This document shows positions 7,571 to 16,542 of a stretch of DNA of 49,225 nt, in pieces; the first letter of the stretch is position 1; every line of letters begins with the position of its first letter. Position numbers and translations under genes: made by a program. The stretch comes from Phycisphaeraceae bacterium (GTDB lineage Bacteria > Planctomycetota > Phycisphaerae > Phycisphaerales > Phycisphaeraceae), in NCBI GenBank assembly GCA_029260615.1, contig JAJDCX010000057.1, positions 1-49,225 of the forward strand, written 5' to 3'. The notes below the pieces were generated by a model that worked only from the letters and a program-made list of their open reading frames with translations, did no database searches and was not told the DNA's origin.

Positions 7571-9849
7571 GTTTGGTGATAGGGTTGGCACTATTTTGGA
7601 GGCCTTACTTCCCCGTGATCCCGACGGTGACGGGGGTCGCTGTGCTGTTGGGGTTGGCGGTCATTGTGAGTGTGCGGGGTGGGCGGGGTGAGCGGGGTGG
7701 GTTGATTGTGGTGACGGGTTTGATGCGGTGTGTTTTGATTTTGGTGTTGGGGGTGGTGTTGATGGGGCCCAGCGGGGTTGGGCTGGGGGTCACATCGTTT
7801 AAGAAGCCGGTGTTGCGGGTGATGATTGATACTTCGGCGTCGATGCAGACGGCGGACGTTGGGGGGGTGGCGCGGTATGAGTTTGCGAGTCAGCGGTGGC
7901 TCACGGCGGCACGTTTGGAGAGGTTGCGTGAGCATTATGAAGTGGAGCTGCTTGGGTTTGATGGATCGGTGAGGGTGATCGGGGAGGAGGTGTTGCGCAG
8001 GCCGGCGTCTGAGGTGGCGACGGGGGGCGAGTCGGCGGTTGCGCGGTCGGTGTCGGGGGCGGTGATGGGGGTTATGAACAAGGGGTCGGCGGTGGTCGTG
8101 TTGTCTGATGGGCGAGACACCCTTGGAGCGGGGATGCATCCGGTGGGGCAACTGGCGGGTACGGAGGGCGTACCGATTTATACGGTGGCGTTAGGTGGCG
8201 CGAGCCTGTCGCGGGACGTGGCGGTGGTGGCGGTTCCGGGGCAGCCTTATTTGTTTGTGGGGGAGGGTGGGCGGATTGTGGTTCGGGTGATGCAATCCAA
8301 TGCGGGAGAGAGTCGGACTGTTTTGCATGTTGAAGTGCAAGAGAAGGTGGAGTCTTTTCCGATCGTGTTTGATGGGGAGGATTCGGTGGCGGTGGATGTG
8401 CCGATCTTGCATGAGGCGGCGGGGGCGTATGAATATCGGGTGTGGGTGGAGGCGATCCCGGGGGAGGTAGAGACGACGAATAACGCACAGCCGGTGTTTA
8501 TTGATGTGACGGGGAAGCGGTTGCGTGTGTTGATTCTTGAGGGGAGGCCCTACTGGGACACGAAGTTTTTGGCGCACGCGCTGCGTAAGGATAGCCGGGT
8601 CGAGTTGACTCAGGTTACGCAGATTTCAAGTGAGAAGCGGGAGGTGATTGTTTCCAAGGAAGGGGCGGCGGCGGGTGTGCCGGGGTCATGGGAGGGGTTG
8701 TCACGGTTTGATGTGATTGTGCTTGGGCGGGATATCGAAAAGGTGTTAGATGTGCGGACGGCGGGGATGTTGGCGAGGTATGTATCGGAGCATGGGGGGA
8801 GGTTGGTATTTGCGCGGGGGAGGGCCTATGACGTGGAGACGGCAGGAGGTCGAGGGTTGGCGGAGGTGTTGTCGGTGATTGAGCCGGTGGTTTTTGGGGA
8901 GGGTGTGCTGCGCAATCAACGGATCGAGCTGGAGGCTGCGGGGATGATGCACCCGGGGTTTAATGCGGGTGCGGGTGCGGGGTCGGGGGGGGAAGCGGTG
9001 ATGCGGGGAGATATCGAGATGCCTTCGCTGGTGAATCTCCCGGTAGTGTTGCGGGAGAAGGCGGGGAGTCGGGTGCTTGCGCGGACGGTGACGGGTGGGT
9101 TTGGTGGAGAACGTGGAGGTGATAGCGCGGGGCAGCCGGCGATTGTGACGATGGCTTACGGGCAGGGGATGGTGGTCTCGGTGTTGGGTGATGGGTTGTG
9201 GAAGTGGGGTCTGCGTCCGCGTGAGAAAGATAGCTCGGGTGGATCGTTTGATCGGTTTTGGATGGACATGGTGCGGTGGTTGGCGTTGGGGAGTGATTAC
9301 CGGCCGGGGGAGGTGGTGTCGTTGCGTTTAACTGGGCGCGGGGTTGCAGTGGGCGATTCGATTGGCCTTGATCTGGTGAGCCGGGTTGGTTTTGATGAAG
9401 TCGATGTGAAGGTTTATGTGGAGGGACCCAGTGGTGAGCGTGTTGGGGTGGTGACGGAGGCGGTGGCGGGGAGCACGGTTCGTCGTCGTGGGGCGCTGCA
9501 TTCAACGGAGGCTGGTGTGCATCGGGTGGTGGTTGAGGGTGTGGGCCGAGAAGGCGATGTGCTGGGCGAGTTGATTGAAGCGAAGTTTAATTGTTATGAC
9601 GTGGACCTTGAGCGATTGCATACGTCGGTGAACAAAGGCGCATTACGGGTGATGTCGGAGTTGAGCGGGGGGCGGGGTTTGGACGCTGATGAGCCGGGGG
9701 CGTTGTTTGAGTTGCTTGATCGTCGGCGTGAGGCGTTGGCGGTGCCGGGGAAGGCCTATTATTTGTGGGATCGGGGTTGGGTGCTGGGGTTGGTGTTGTT
9801 GTGGGCGGGTGTTGAGTGGCTGGCCCGTCGTGCGGGAGGGATGCTGTGA
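7567..9849 (+). CDS. Large VWA / glutamine-amidotransferase-like membrane protein
   Basis: A 760-residue protein from the ATG at 7567, which overlaps the stop of the BatA-like gene (ATGA). The longer frame to 7495 would run inside that gene. Two or three N-terminal hydrophobic helices are followed by a VWA domain: LRVMIDTSASM (DxSxS) at about residues 80-90 and VVVLSDGRDT further on. A beta-rich region and a GATase1-like segment follow (RVLILEGRPYWDTKFLAHAL, then GGRLVFARG). A C-terminal helix comes right before the end. Planctomycetes commonly have such a second, larger VWA protein after BatA. Its ligand and function are unknown. Confidence 0.82.
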   Translation: MSLVIGLALFWRPYFPVIPTVTGVAVLLGLAVIVSVRGGRGERGGLIVVTGLMRCVLILVLGVVLMGPSGVGLGVTSFKKPVLRVMIDTSASMQTADVGGVARYEFASQRWLTAARLERLREHYEVELLGFDGSVRVIGEEVLRRPASEVATGGESAVARSVSGAVMGVMNKGSAVVVLSDGRDTLGAGMHPVGQLAGTEGVPIYTVALGGASLSRDVAVVAVPGQPYLFVGEGGRIVVRVMQSNAGESRTVLHVEVQEKVESFPIVFDGEDSVAVDVPILHEAAGAYEYRVWVEAIPGEVETTNNAQPVFIDVTGKRLRVLILEGRPYWDTKFLAHALRKDSRVELTQVTQISSEKREVIVSKEGAAAGVPGSWEGLSRFDVIVLGRDIEKVLDVRTAGMLARYVSEHGGRLVFARGRAYDVETAGGRGLAEVLSVIEPVVFGEGVLRNQRIELEAAGMMHPGFNAGAGAGSGGEAVMRGDIEMPSLVNLPVVLREKAGSRVLARTVTGGFGGERGGDSAGQPAIVTMAYGQGMVVSVLGDGLWKWGLRPREKDSSGGSFDRFWMDMVRWLALGSDYRPGEVVSLRLTGRGVAVGDSIGLDLVSRVGFDEVDVKVYVEGPSGERVGVVTEAVAGSTVRRRGALHSTEAGVHRVVVEGVGREGDVLGELIEAKFNCYDVDLERLHTSVNKGALRVMSELSGGRGLDADEPGALFELLDRRREALAVPGKAYYLWDRGWVLGLVLLWAGVEWLARRAGGML

Positions 9850-12251
9850 AAACTCCGGCCATTGACAGGTTGTTGGAGCGCGCGGGGCGTGCGATGTTGT
9901 GCGCGGAGTTGTTGGGGCTTGGGCTGCGGTGTGTGTATGTGGGTGTGTTGGTCTTTTTGTTGGTGGTGATATTTGATGCGGGGTTTGGGTTGGGTTGTTA
10001 CGGGTTATTGGTCGTGGATGGGGTGTTGGTTTGGGTGATGGGGGTGGTGGCTTGGCCGATGGTTTTGCGGGTGTTTCGTGGGCGGTTAGGGGCGCGCGGG
10101 GTGGCGGTGGCAATTGAGAGTCGGCTGGAGGTTAAAGATAATCAACTTGTTAATGCGTTGGATATTGGGAGACAGACGGCGGATGGTGCCAGTGAGTCAC
10201 TGCGCAACGAGGTGATTGCGCGTGGCGAGGCGTTGGCTGAGGGGCTTAGGGGTGTGGGTGTGATTGATCGGGAGGCGCGTGGGTTGGCGGTGAGGCGTGC
10301 GGGGGTGGCGGTGGTTGTGTTGGTGGTGTTTTACCTGGTTTTGCCGGGGGTTTTTGATGCGGTGGTCCCGCGGTTGTTAGTGCCCTTGGGTGAATATCCG
10401 GCGTTTACGCTTTTGTCGTTCGATGTTCGGGTTGAGCCGGGGCGGGTTTATTATGGGGAGGGTGCGGCGGTGGGTGTGGGGATCACAGGGCCGGCGTGGC
10501 TGGGGGGTCCGGGGGGGCCGGGGCGTGCGGAGATTGTTTTTTTGGATGACGGGGAGCGGTCTGTGCCGTTGGCGATGCTGCGTGTGTCTGGAGCGAGCGG
10601 TGGGGAGACGGATGGTGTGTCGGCGCAGGGCGAGGGGGTTGAGTTTGCGTTTCGTATTGATCGCGTTGAGGGGGCGAGGCGGTTTTATATTCAGACTACG
10701 CAGGGGCGCAGCGGGGTTCATACCCTTGAGGTTGATCGTTCGCCGTTGATCGAAGGGGCGTGGATCAGGTACCGCTACCCGGCGTACACGGGTTGGGCGG
10801 ACTGGGAGGGGGCGTTGACGGCTGGGGGTATTAAGGCGTTGGTGGGGACGGAGGTGACTTTGAAAGTTGAAAGTAACGTGCGGGTTGGGGGTGGTGAGTT
10901 GGTGGTGGTGCCGGAGGGTCCGAGTGGAGGAACGGGGAGGCGTGTTGTTTCAGTTGTGCCGGACGCTGTTGATGCGCATGTGGGGGTGGCGGGATTTACG
11001 ATGGATGCGACGGGAGGGTTTGAGTTGTCGGTTGTAGGGGAGGATGGCCGGGCGGGTGTTGAGACGCTATCTGGAGGTCTTCGTGCGTTGCCTGATCGGG
11101 TGCCGAGGATTGATATTGTTCGGCCGATGCGGGAGGTGGTGGTGCCGGAGGGTTGGGGGGTTGAGGTGGAGGTTGTGGCGGGGGATGACATCGGGGTCGG
11201 TGCGGTGACGATGCATCATGGGTTGAATGATCGGCCGAGTGTGGCGGCGCGGTTGGAAGTTACTCATGGGGATGGGGGCAAGACAGTGGGGTATGGCGGG
11301 CACGGTTTTGATTTGTCGGCGATGGGCGCGGGGGCTGGGGATGTGGTGCGATATTACGCGGGGGTAGTAGATAATCATCCGGGTGAGGCGCAGCGAGCCG
11401 AGACGGCGGTGCATGAGATCCGTGTGGTCACGATGCGGCGGTACCTGGATCTTGCGCGGCAGCGGTATCGGGCGGAGGATTATGTTCAGGAGGCTGGGGT
11501 TTATCAGCGGCGGCTGGACGGGTTGGAGGGGCAGAGGGGGGAGATGCTTGAACAGCTTGAAGCGTTAAAAACCAGGTTGGATGGAGGCGGGCCGATGTCG
11601 GATGAGTTGCGCGGTGAGATGGCGGCGCTGGAGTTGGCGTTGAATGAATACGGCGAGCGGGCTTTGGAACTTAAACGTGACTTGATTGAGCGGAGCGGTC
11701 GGGTTGAGTTGTATGGGTTTGAGGGGGAATACAAGAGGGGGCTTAAACGGATCGGGTCGGGCCTTGGGCGGCAGGCTGGGCGTGGGGGTGAGCTTGCCGA
11801 TGCGGTGGGTGCTTTGAGTCGTGAAGACACGGCGGGGAGGCGTGCGGAGATGGATCGGCGTGCGGAGAAATTTGGTGGACTTGAGGAGCCGTATGGGGAA
11901 GGTGTGATGGCGGAGACGGGTGAAGTGTTGGCCGATGCGGGAGGTGGTGATGGAGAGGGGTTGGCCGACGAGTTGTCACGGATGGGGATGGTCGGACCAG
12001 CGGTTCCCGAAGCTGGGGGTGGCGGGGCAGAGTTTGAGGGTGACGGGCGGATCTCGCGGGGACGTGGGGTTGGGGATGATCGAGGTGCTGGGTCGATCGG
12101 GATGGCCGGCGGGGGTGAGCAGGCGGAGTTGCTTGATGCGGATACGGCGGGGGCGATGGGTTATAGCGATGCGATGGGGCTGGGCGTGCCTGTAGAGTAC
12201 AGGGAGCAGGTGGGGGCGTATTTCAAGCGGATCGCTGAGGAAAGCAGGTAG
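9846..12251 (+). CDS. Large membrane protein with coiled-coil region (DUF4175-like)
   Basis: An 801-residue protein starting at GTG 9846, which shares GTGA with the previous stop. Two membrane helices occupy about residues 20-75, then LxVKDNQLVNALDIG, another helix (about 145-170), and a long extracytoplasmic part with beta-sandwich-like stretches. A Glu/Arg/Leu-rich coiled coil at about residues 525-640 (RQRYRAEDYVQEAGVYQRRL and following) leads to a Gly/Glu/Asp-rich low-complexity region and a short conserved-looking tail (VPVEYREQVGAYFKRI). The architecture resembles the DUF4175 proteins often encoded beside MoxR clusters; I did not confirm the family. The conserved tail suggests a docking site. 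Confidence 0.75.
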   Translation: MKTPAIDRLLERAGRAMLCAELLGLGLRCVYVGVLVFLLVVIFDAGFGLGCYGLLVVDGVLVWVMGVVAWPMVLRVFRGRLGARGVAVAIESRLEVKDNQLVNALDIGRQTADGASESLRNEVIARGEALAEGLRGVGVIDREARGLAVRRAGVAVVVLVVFYLVLPGVFDAVVPRLLVPLGEYPAFTLLSFDVRVEPGRVYYGEGAAVGVGITGPAWLGGPGGPGRAEIVFLDDGERSVPLAMLRVSGASGGETDGVSAQGEGVEFAFRIDRVEGARRFYIQTTQGRSGVHTLEVDRSPLIEGAWIRYRYPAYTGWADWEGALTAGGIKALVGTEVTLKVESNVRVGGGELVVVPEGPSGGTGRRVVSVVPDAVDAHVGVAGFTMDATGGFELSVVGEDGRAGVETLSGGLRALPDRVPRIDIVRPMREVVVPEGWGVEVEVVAGDDIGVGAVTMHHGLNDRPSVAARLEVTHGDGGKTVGYGGHGFDLSAMGAGAGDVVRYYAGVVDNHPGEAQRAETAVHEIRVVTMRRYLDLARQRYRAEDYVQEAGVYQRRLDGLEGQRGEMLEQLEALKTRLDGGGPMSDELRGEMAALELALNEYGERALELKRDLIERSGRVELYGFEGEYKRGLKRIGSGLGRQAGRGGELADAVGALSREDTAGRRAEMDRRAEKFGGLEEPYGEGVMAETGEVLADAGGGDGEGLADELSRMGMVGPAVPEAGGGGAEFEGDGRISRGRGVGDDRGAGSIGMAGGGEQAELLDADTAGAMGYSDAMGLGVPVEYREQVGAYFKRIAEESR

Positions 12252-12284
12252 AATAATCGTCACTCATACACCTGGAGATTGAAC

Positions 12285-13013
12285 ATGGGCAGACGATATG
12301 CTGGCGGCGTTCTGATGATGGGCATCTGCCTGGTGGTGGTAATGTTTTCGCTGCAGGATTTGATGGGGCAGCCGTCCGGGGGTGAGGGGCAAGACGGCGA
12401 CACCGCGGCGTTGGACTCTACAGAGGCGGATGTTTACTGCGCGAATCTGATTTACGCGGACAACAAGACATCGGTCTGTTTCTCTGACCGGTTCCTCACG
12501 GAGGTGCGTGAAGAAACTAATATCCGTACCCACGATCAATTCGACCAGGTGCGTCTGGAATCTTCCGAGTTGTACGATTACCCGTTTGCGGTGATGAGCG
12601 GGGAGGGGGCGTTTACGCTGACGGATGAGCAGGTTAAGGCGTTGAAAGAATACTTGACTGGGGGTGGGTTTCTGCTGGCGTCGTCGGGGTGCAGCTCCGA
12701 GCATTGGAACACGAGTTTTGGTGAGGCGATGAGGTCGGCGTTCCCGGATGTACGGAAGGTTAGGCTGGAGGTTGACCATCCGATCTATCACAGTGTGTAT
12801 GACATTGAAACGTCGCGGTACAAGACGGGTGGGCCGAGGCTGCCGCATCTGGAGGCGCTGGAGATTGATGGTCGGGTGGTGATGGTGTGGTCGCCTGACG
12901 GGTTGAATGACACGGGCAACGCGGGGCCGAACTGCTGCTGCTGCGGGGGGAACGAGGCGCGGAGTGCGCGGAAGATGAATGTGAACATACTGGCGTACGC
13001 GCTGACTCATTAG
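12285..13013 (+). CDS. DUF4159 domain-containing secreted or membrane-anchored protein
   Basis: A 242-residue protein with an N-terminal hydrophobic segment (about residues 7-27; signal or anchor) and a DUF4159 domain. Recognisable features are YDYPFAVMSGEGAF, LKEYLTGGGFLLAS, FPDVRKVRLEVDHPIYHSVY and the closing VNILAYALTH. A run of four cysteines, NCCCCGGNE, lies near the C-terminus and could bind metal or form disulfides. ATG 12285 is preferred because GGAG (12274-12277) is seven bases away; TTG 12279 is the alternative. DUF4159 genes usually end MoxR/BatA clusters, as here. The fold is thought to be GATase1-like, with no known reaction. Confidence 0.88.
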   Translation: MGRRYAGGVLMMGICLVVVMFSLQDLMGQPSGGEGQDGDTAALDSTEADVYCANLIYADNKTSVCFSDRFLTEVREETNIRTHDQFDQVRLESSELYDYPFAVMSGEGAFTLTDEQVKALKEYLTGGGFLLASSGCSSEHWNTSFGEAMRSAFPDVRKVRLEVDHPIYHSVYDIETSRYKTGGPRLPHLEALEIDGRVVMVWSPDGLNDTGNAGPNCCCCGGNEARSARKMNVNILAYALTH

Positions 13014-13052
13014 GGTGTGTTTCGGGGAAACGCAGCGGTTTTATCTTGACGG

Positions 13053-13081
13053 GCGCGACAAGTCGCGGCGCTTCGCATGAG
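13053..13081 (+). repeat. Dispersed hairpin repeat, family B, copy 3
   Basis: GCGCGACAAGTCGCGGCGCT, the same 20 bases as copy 2 at 5402, folding as CGCGA-CAAG-TCGCG, then TCGCATGAGAG. It lies just after the DUF4159 gene and about 100 bases before the C45 hydrolase. Confidence 0.7.
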
Positions 13082-13182
13082 AGTAAAAAAGAAGACGCGG
13101 GTCCGGGGTGGGGTTTCTGTGCGCTTTGGGTCGGGGGTGGTATAGTGGTGTTACATGTCCTTTGATGCGTAAGGAGTTTGTT

Positions 13183-14283
13183 GTGCCAGCGATCCGTACT
13201 CTCACCGTCAGCGGCGACCCTTACAACCTCGGTCATCAGCACGGGGAGGCCTACGCTAAAGAGATTGGCGCATTGACCGAAGAGCGGATGAGGCTGTGCG
13301 CCACGGATGACTGGGCCCGTGCGGGTGTGCATCATCATGTGATTATTGAGTTGGCGGAGCGTTGCATGCCGTACCATCATCGGTTTGATGAGGCGTTGTG
13401 TGCGGAGCTTGAGGGGATCGCGGACGGTGCGGGGGTGCCGATGGTTGAGCTGTTGATTATGAACGGGTTCACGGATTTTGTGGATGTGTTGCATCAGCAC
13501 ATCGTGGACGACCCGGGGGGTTGTACGGCGGTGCTGACGGGTGTGGGTGAGTCGCCGGAGGGTCGCGGGTATCTTGCGCAGACGTGGGATATGCACACGA
13601 CGGCGACGCCTTATGTGATGATGCTGGATGTTCGCCCGAAGATTGGGCCGGATGTGATGGTGTTCACGCTGAACGGGTGCGTGGGGATGATCGGGATGAA
13701 CAAGGCGGGGATCGCGGTGGGGATAAATAATTTGTACACGAGTGAGGGGAAGAAGGGTGTGACCTGGCCTTTCGTGGTGAGGAAGATGTTGGCGCAGACT
13801 GATTTGGATGCGGCGATGGAGGTGCTGGAGAATGCGGACCTGGCGGGGGCGCACAATTACCTGGTGATGGGGCCGGACGGCACGGGGTATAACGTGGAGG
13901 CGGTGCCGAGTTTGCGTTCGGTGACGCCGTTGGAGAACACGATCGCGCATACGAATCATTGTGTCGAGGCGGCGCTGGTCAGTTTAGAACGGGAGCGTTC
14001 GGCACTGGCGATGGAGAGTACGGTCACACGGTTGGACCAGGCCCGGGCATTTTTGGGGGAGCATTCCAAGAAGATTGATGTGGAAACACTGATGGAGCTG
14101 ACCCGGCTAAAAAAAGGTGAGGGTTTTTCGGTCTGTCAGACACCGGTGGCAGGTTACGATGTGGAGTCGTCGGGGGCGTGTGTGATGTCGCCGGGGACGG
14201 GGGAGATGTGGGCGTTGTGGGGGCTGCCCAGCGAGAATGAGTATGAGCGATTTGTGCCGGGGGGAGTTGAGACACGGGGGTAA
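13183..14283 (+). CDS. C45-family autoproteolytic acyltransferase/hydrolase
   Basis: A 366-residue Ntn-hydrolase of the C45 group (acyl-CoA:6-aminopenicillanate acyltransferase relatives). The family is recognised from the N-terminal YNLGHQHGEAYAKEI, the candidate nucleophile Cys114 in DDPGGCTAV, the downstream QTWDMHT, and CVGMIGMNKAGIAVGINNL. Family members usually self-cleave just before the Cys and hydrolyse or transfer amide-linked acyl groups. I chose GTG 13183 because AAGGAG (13171-13176) is six bases upstream; the longer frame includes the promoter-like TATAGT (13141-13146). The neighbours are an aminotransferase, a GNAT and putrescine-forming enzymes, so an N-acylated amine or amino acid substrate is possible, but this is inference. 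Confidence 0.85.
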   Translation: MPAIRTLTVSGDPYNLGHQHGEAYAKEIGALTEERMRLCATDDWARAGVHHHVIIELAERCMPYHHRFDEALCAELEGIADGAGVPMVELLIMNGFTDFVDVLHQHIVDDPGGCTAVLTGVGESPEGRGYLAQTWDMHTTATPYVMMLDVRPKIGPDVMVFTLNGCVGMIGMNKAGIAVGINNLYTSEGKKGVTWPFVVRKMLAQTDLDAAMEVLENADLAGAHNYLVMGPDGTGYNVEAVPSLRSVTPLENTIAHTNHCVEAALVSLERERSALAMESTVTRLDQARAFLGEHSKKIDVETLMELTRLKKGEGFSVCQTPVAGYDVESSGACVMSPGTGEMWALWGLPSENEYERFVPGGVETRG

Positions 14284-14297
14284 AGGGTGAGCGGTCA

Positions 14298-14315
14298 CAC
14301 GCTCAGGAGAGCGTG
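14298..14315 (+). terminator. Hairpin after the C45 gene, weak terminator candidate
   Basis: CACGCTC-AGGA-GAGCGTG is a perfect 7-bp stem with a tetraloop, 15 bases after the stop codon. It is followed by GGCTTTGGGG rather than a T run, so intrinsic termination would be inefficient. Confidence 0.4.
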
Positions 14316-14406
14316 GGCTTTGGGGAAGAGGGTGTCTGCGGGGGGCCCCGTTGTCATGCAGGTGCTTCGGTGTGCCGATACGGTAAGTACCTAAAGGCAC
14401 CTACTT

Positions 14407-15777
14407 ATGACCCAGCCGACCCCCAAGACGATTGACATCCAAACCGAGTTGCCCGGGCCCAAGGCCAGGGCGGTGCTGGCGCGCCGAGATGCGGCGGTGG
14501 TGAAGGGGCTGTACCGGTCGTGCCCGATCGTGGCGGAGACGGCGCGGGGTGCGGCGGTGACGGATGTGGATGGGAACACGTTTATTGATTTGAACGCTGG
14601 GATCGGTGCGCTGAACTGTGGGCACTGCCCGGAGACGGTGACGGCTGCGATCCATAAGCAGGCGGACAAGCTGTTGCATCTGTGCGCGATCGTGGGGACG
14701 TATGAGCCTTACGTTGAGTTGTGCGAGAAGCTTAATGAGTTGGTGCCGATCAGCGGGGAGAAGAAGACGCTGCTTTGCAACACGGGGGTGGAAGCCAGTG
14801 AGAACGCGGTGAAGATCGCAAGGTATGCGACGGGTCGGCAGGCGATCATTGTGTTTGAGGGCGCGTTCCACGGGCGGTCGTTGCTTGGGATGACGATGAC
14901 CAGTAAGTATGATTTGTATAAGCGCGGGTTTGGGCCGTTTGCGCCGGAGGTGTACCGTGTGCCGTTCCCTTATATGTACCGCGAGAAGCCGGGGGGGATG
15001 AGCGACGGGGCTTATGTCGATCATGCGATTGGGTTATTCCAGAAGGCGCTGGTGGCGCAGGTTGATCCGACGTCGGTGGCGGCGGTGATTATTGAGCCGG
15101 TGCAGGGGGAGGGTGGGTTTATCCAGGCGCCCAATGAATATCTGCGTAAACTGCGGGCTTTGTGCGCCGAACATGGGATTATGTTTGTTGCGGATGAGGT
15201 GCAGTCGGGGTTTTGCCGGACGGGGAAGATGTTTGCGATTGAACACAGCGGGGTTGAGCCGGATATGTTGCTCACCGCGAAATCGATTGCAAGCGGGATG
15301 CCGATCGCGGCGGTGACGGGGAGGGCAGATATTATGGATGCGCCGCATGTCGGGGGGCTGGGGTCTACTTATGGTGGGAACCCGGTGGCGTGTGCGTCAG
15401 CGATCGCGTCGATTGACTACATGAAGGAACACGACCTGGCGAAGCGGGCTGAGGAGATCGGGAAGATCACGGCGGAGTATTTCCGGGGATGGAAAGACCG
15501 ATACGAAATCATCGGGGATGTCCGATGCACCGGGGCGATGTGTGCGATTGAGTTTGTGACTGACCGTAAGACCAAGGAGCCGAACAAGACCTCACCTGCT
15601 CGTGTGGTTGAGGAGGGGTACCAGCGGGGGTTGATTATGATCCGGGCGGGGCTGTATTCCAGTTGTGTGCGCACGCTGGCACCGTTGACGATTACGGACG
15701 AGCAGTTGCATGAATCGATGGAGGCGTTGGGTGAGGCGGTGGCGGTGGCGGATGGGGAACATGTCAAGGCTGGGTAG
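14407..15777 (+). CDS. Class III aminotransferase (GabT/putrescine aminotransferase-like)
   Basis: A 456-residue PLP enzyme of fold type I, subgroup II. Visible features are VDGNTFIDLNAGIGALNCGH, the phosphate-binding CNTGVEASENAVK, the FEGAFHGRS loop, MFVADEVQSGF with the pyridine-nitrogen Asp, and LLTAKSIASGMP with the PLP lysine Lys292. Closest in character to 4-aminobutyrate aminotransferases. Because agmatine deiminase and N-carbamoylputrescine amidase lie close by, omega-amines such as putrescine or GABA are sensible substrates, but ornithine- or lysine-type specificity cannot be excluded. The GNAT gene follows four bases later. Confidence 0.88.
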   Translation: MTQPTPKTIDIQTELPGPKARAVLARRDAAVVKGLYRSCPIVAETARGAAVTDVDGNTFIDLNAGIGALNCGHCPETVTAAIHKQADKLLHLCAIVGTYEPYVELCEKLNELVPISGEKKTLLCNTGVEASENAVKIARYATGRQAIIVFEGAFHGRSLLGMTMTSKYDLYKRGFGPFAPEVYRVPFPYMYREKPGGMSDGAYVDHAIGLFQKALVAQVDPTSVAAVIIEPVQGEGGFIQAPNEYLRKLRALCAEHGIMFVADEVQSGFCRTGKMFAIEHSGVEPDMLLTAKSIASGMPIAAVTGRADIMDAPHVGGLGSTYGGNPVACASAIASIDYMKEHDLAKRAEEIGKITAEYFRGWKDRYEIIGDVRCTGAMCAIEFVTDRKTKEPNKTSPARVVEEGYQRGLIMIRAGLYSSCVRTLAPLTITDEQLHESMEALGEAVAVADGEHVKAG

Positions 15778-15781
15778 CATC

Positions 15782-16417
15782 ATGACGGGTAGAAGTGAAA
15801 TCACGATCAGGACGATGCGGCCCGGAGATTTTATTGGGTTGGAACAGCTTCAGCGCGTCTGCTACCCGACGCTGGATCGCAAAGAGCTGATGCGGGTCGA
15901 GCATTTTAAGGGCCAATACAAGGTGTTTCCTGAGGGGCAGTTTGTGGCGATGGACGGGAACCGAATCGTCGGGCAGGGTTCGGGGTTTTTTACTGACTTT
16001 GATCTGGGGAATCCGAAGCACACGTTTCTGGAAATCTGCGCGGGGTTGTATTTTACGAATCACGATCCCGATGGGGACTACTACTACGGCGCGGACATCA
16101 GTGTCCATCCTGATTCTCGGGGGAGGGGCATTGGGCGGTTGCTGTACGGGGCGAGGCAGGATTTAGCGATTCGCCACAACCGAAAAGGTATCGTTGGCGG
16201 GGGGTTGATCCCGGGGTATGCAGAACATAAGCAGACGCTCACTGCGGAACAGTATGTCGACAAAGTCGTTGCGGGGGAATTGTTCGATGGGACGTTGAGT
16301 TTTCAGATTAAGAATGGGTTTGTTGTTCGGGGGCTGATCCAGGATTACCTGGATGATGCGGCGAGTGATAACTGGGCGACGTTGATTCAGTGGGTGAACC
16401 CGGGGTACAGAGTGTAA
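15782..16417 (+). CDS. Stand-alone GNAT N-acetyltransferase
   Basis: A 211-residue GNAT protein with the acetyl-CoA loop in VHPDSRGRGIGRLLY. The whole chain resembles the N-terminal half of the two-domain GNAT / carbon-nitrogen hydrolase proteins: FPEGQFVAMDGNRIVG, HDPDGDYYYGADISVHP, VGGGLIPGY and FQIKNGFVVRGLIQDYL are in the same order. Here the nitrilase-type half is absent, yet a separate carbon-nitrogen hydrolase (aguB) lies 1.3 kb downstream on the other strand. It starts four bases after the aminotransferase; an in-frame ATG at 15761, overlapping that gene, is an alternative. Likely acetylates a small amine or amino acid; substrate unknown. Confidence 0.85.
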   Translation: MTGRSEITIRTMRPGDFIGLEQLQRVCYPTLDRKELMRVEHFKGQYKVFPEGQFVAMDGNRIVGQGSGFFTDFDLGNPKHTFLEICAGLYFTNHDPDGDYYYGADISVHPDSRGRGIGRLLYGARQDLAIRHNRKGIVGGGLIPGYAEHKQTLTAEQYVDKVVAGELFDGTLSFQIKNGFVVRGLIQDYLDDAASDNWATLIQWVNPGYRV

Positions 16418-16436
16418 GAAATATAGGGGGAAGTTA

Positions 16437-16516
16437 TCCGCCGATTGCGCAGATGACACAGATTAAGAAGGTGGACGGGTCGACCCGGAGCGAGCGTAAC
16501 CGCGGCGGCTAAACAT
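16437..16516 (+). repeat. Compound repeat region: GCAGAT-type copy 2 plus a palindrome and a GGCTAAAC tail
   Basis: Between two convergent genes. Positions 16437-16467 repeat the tract seen at 5298-5327. Then CGGGTCGACCCG (16476-16487) is a perfect 12-base palindrome. GAGCGAGCGTAACCGCGG follows, ending in CGGCTAAAC (16508-16516), which resembles the CGCTAAAC tail of hairpin family A although the family A stem is missing. It may be a decayed or rearranged element. Confidence 0.5.
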
Positions 16517-16542
16517 AATCGGGGTGAGGGATTGGTGACGCG

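Noticed and set aside
12760..13959. A 399-codon minus-strand frame across DUF4159 and C45 genes
   Set aside because: His/Arg-rich antisense product spanning two well-supported plus-strand genes and a repeat.
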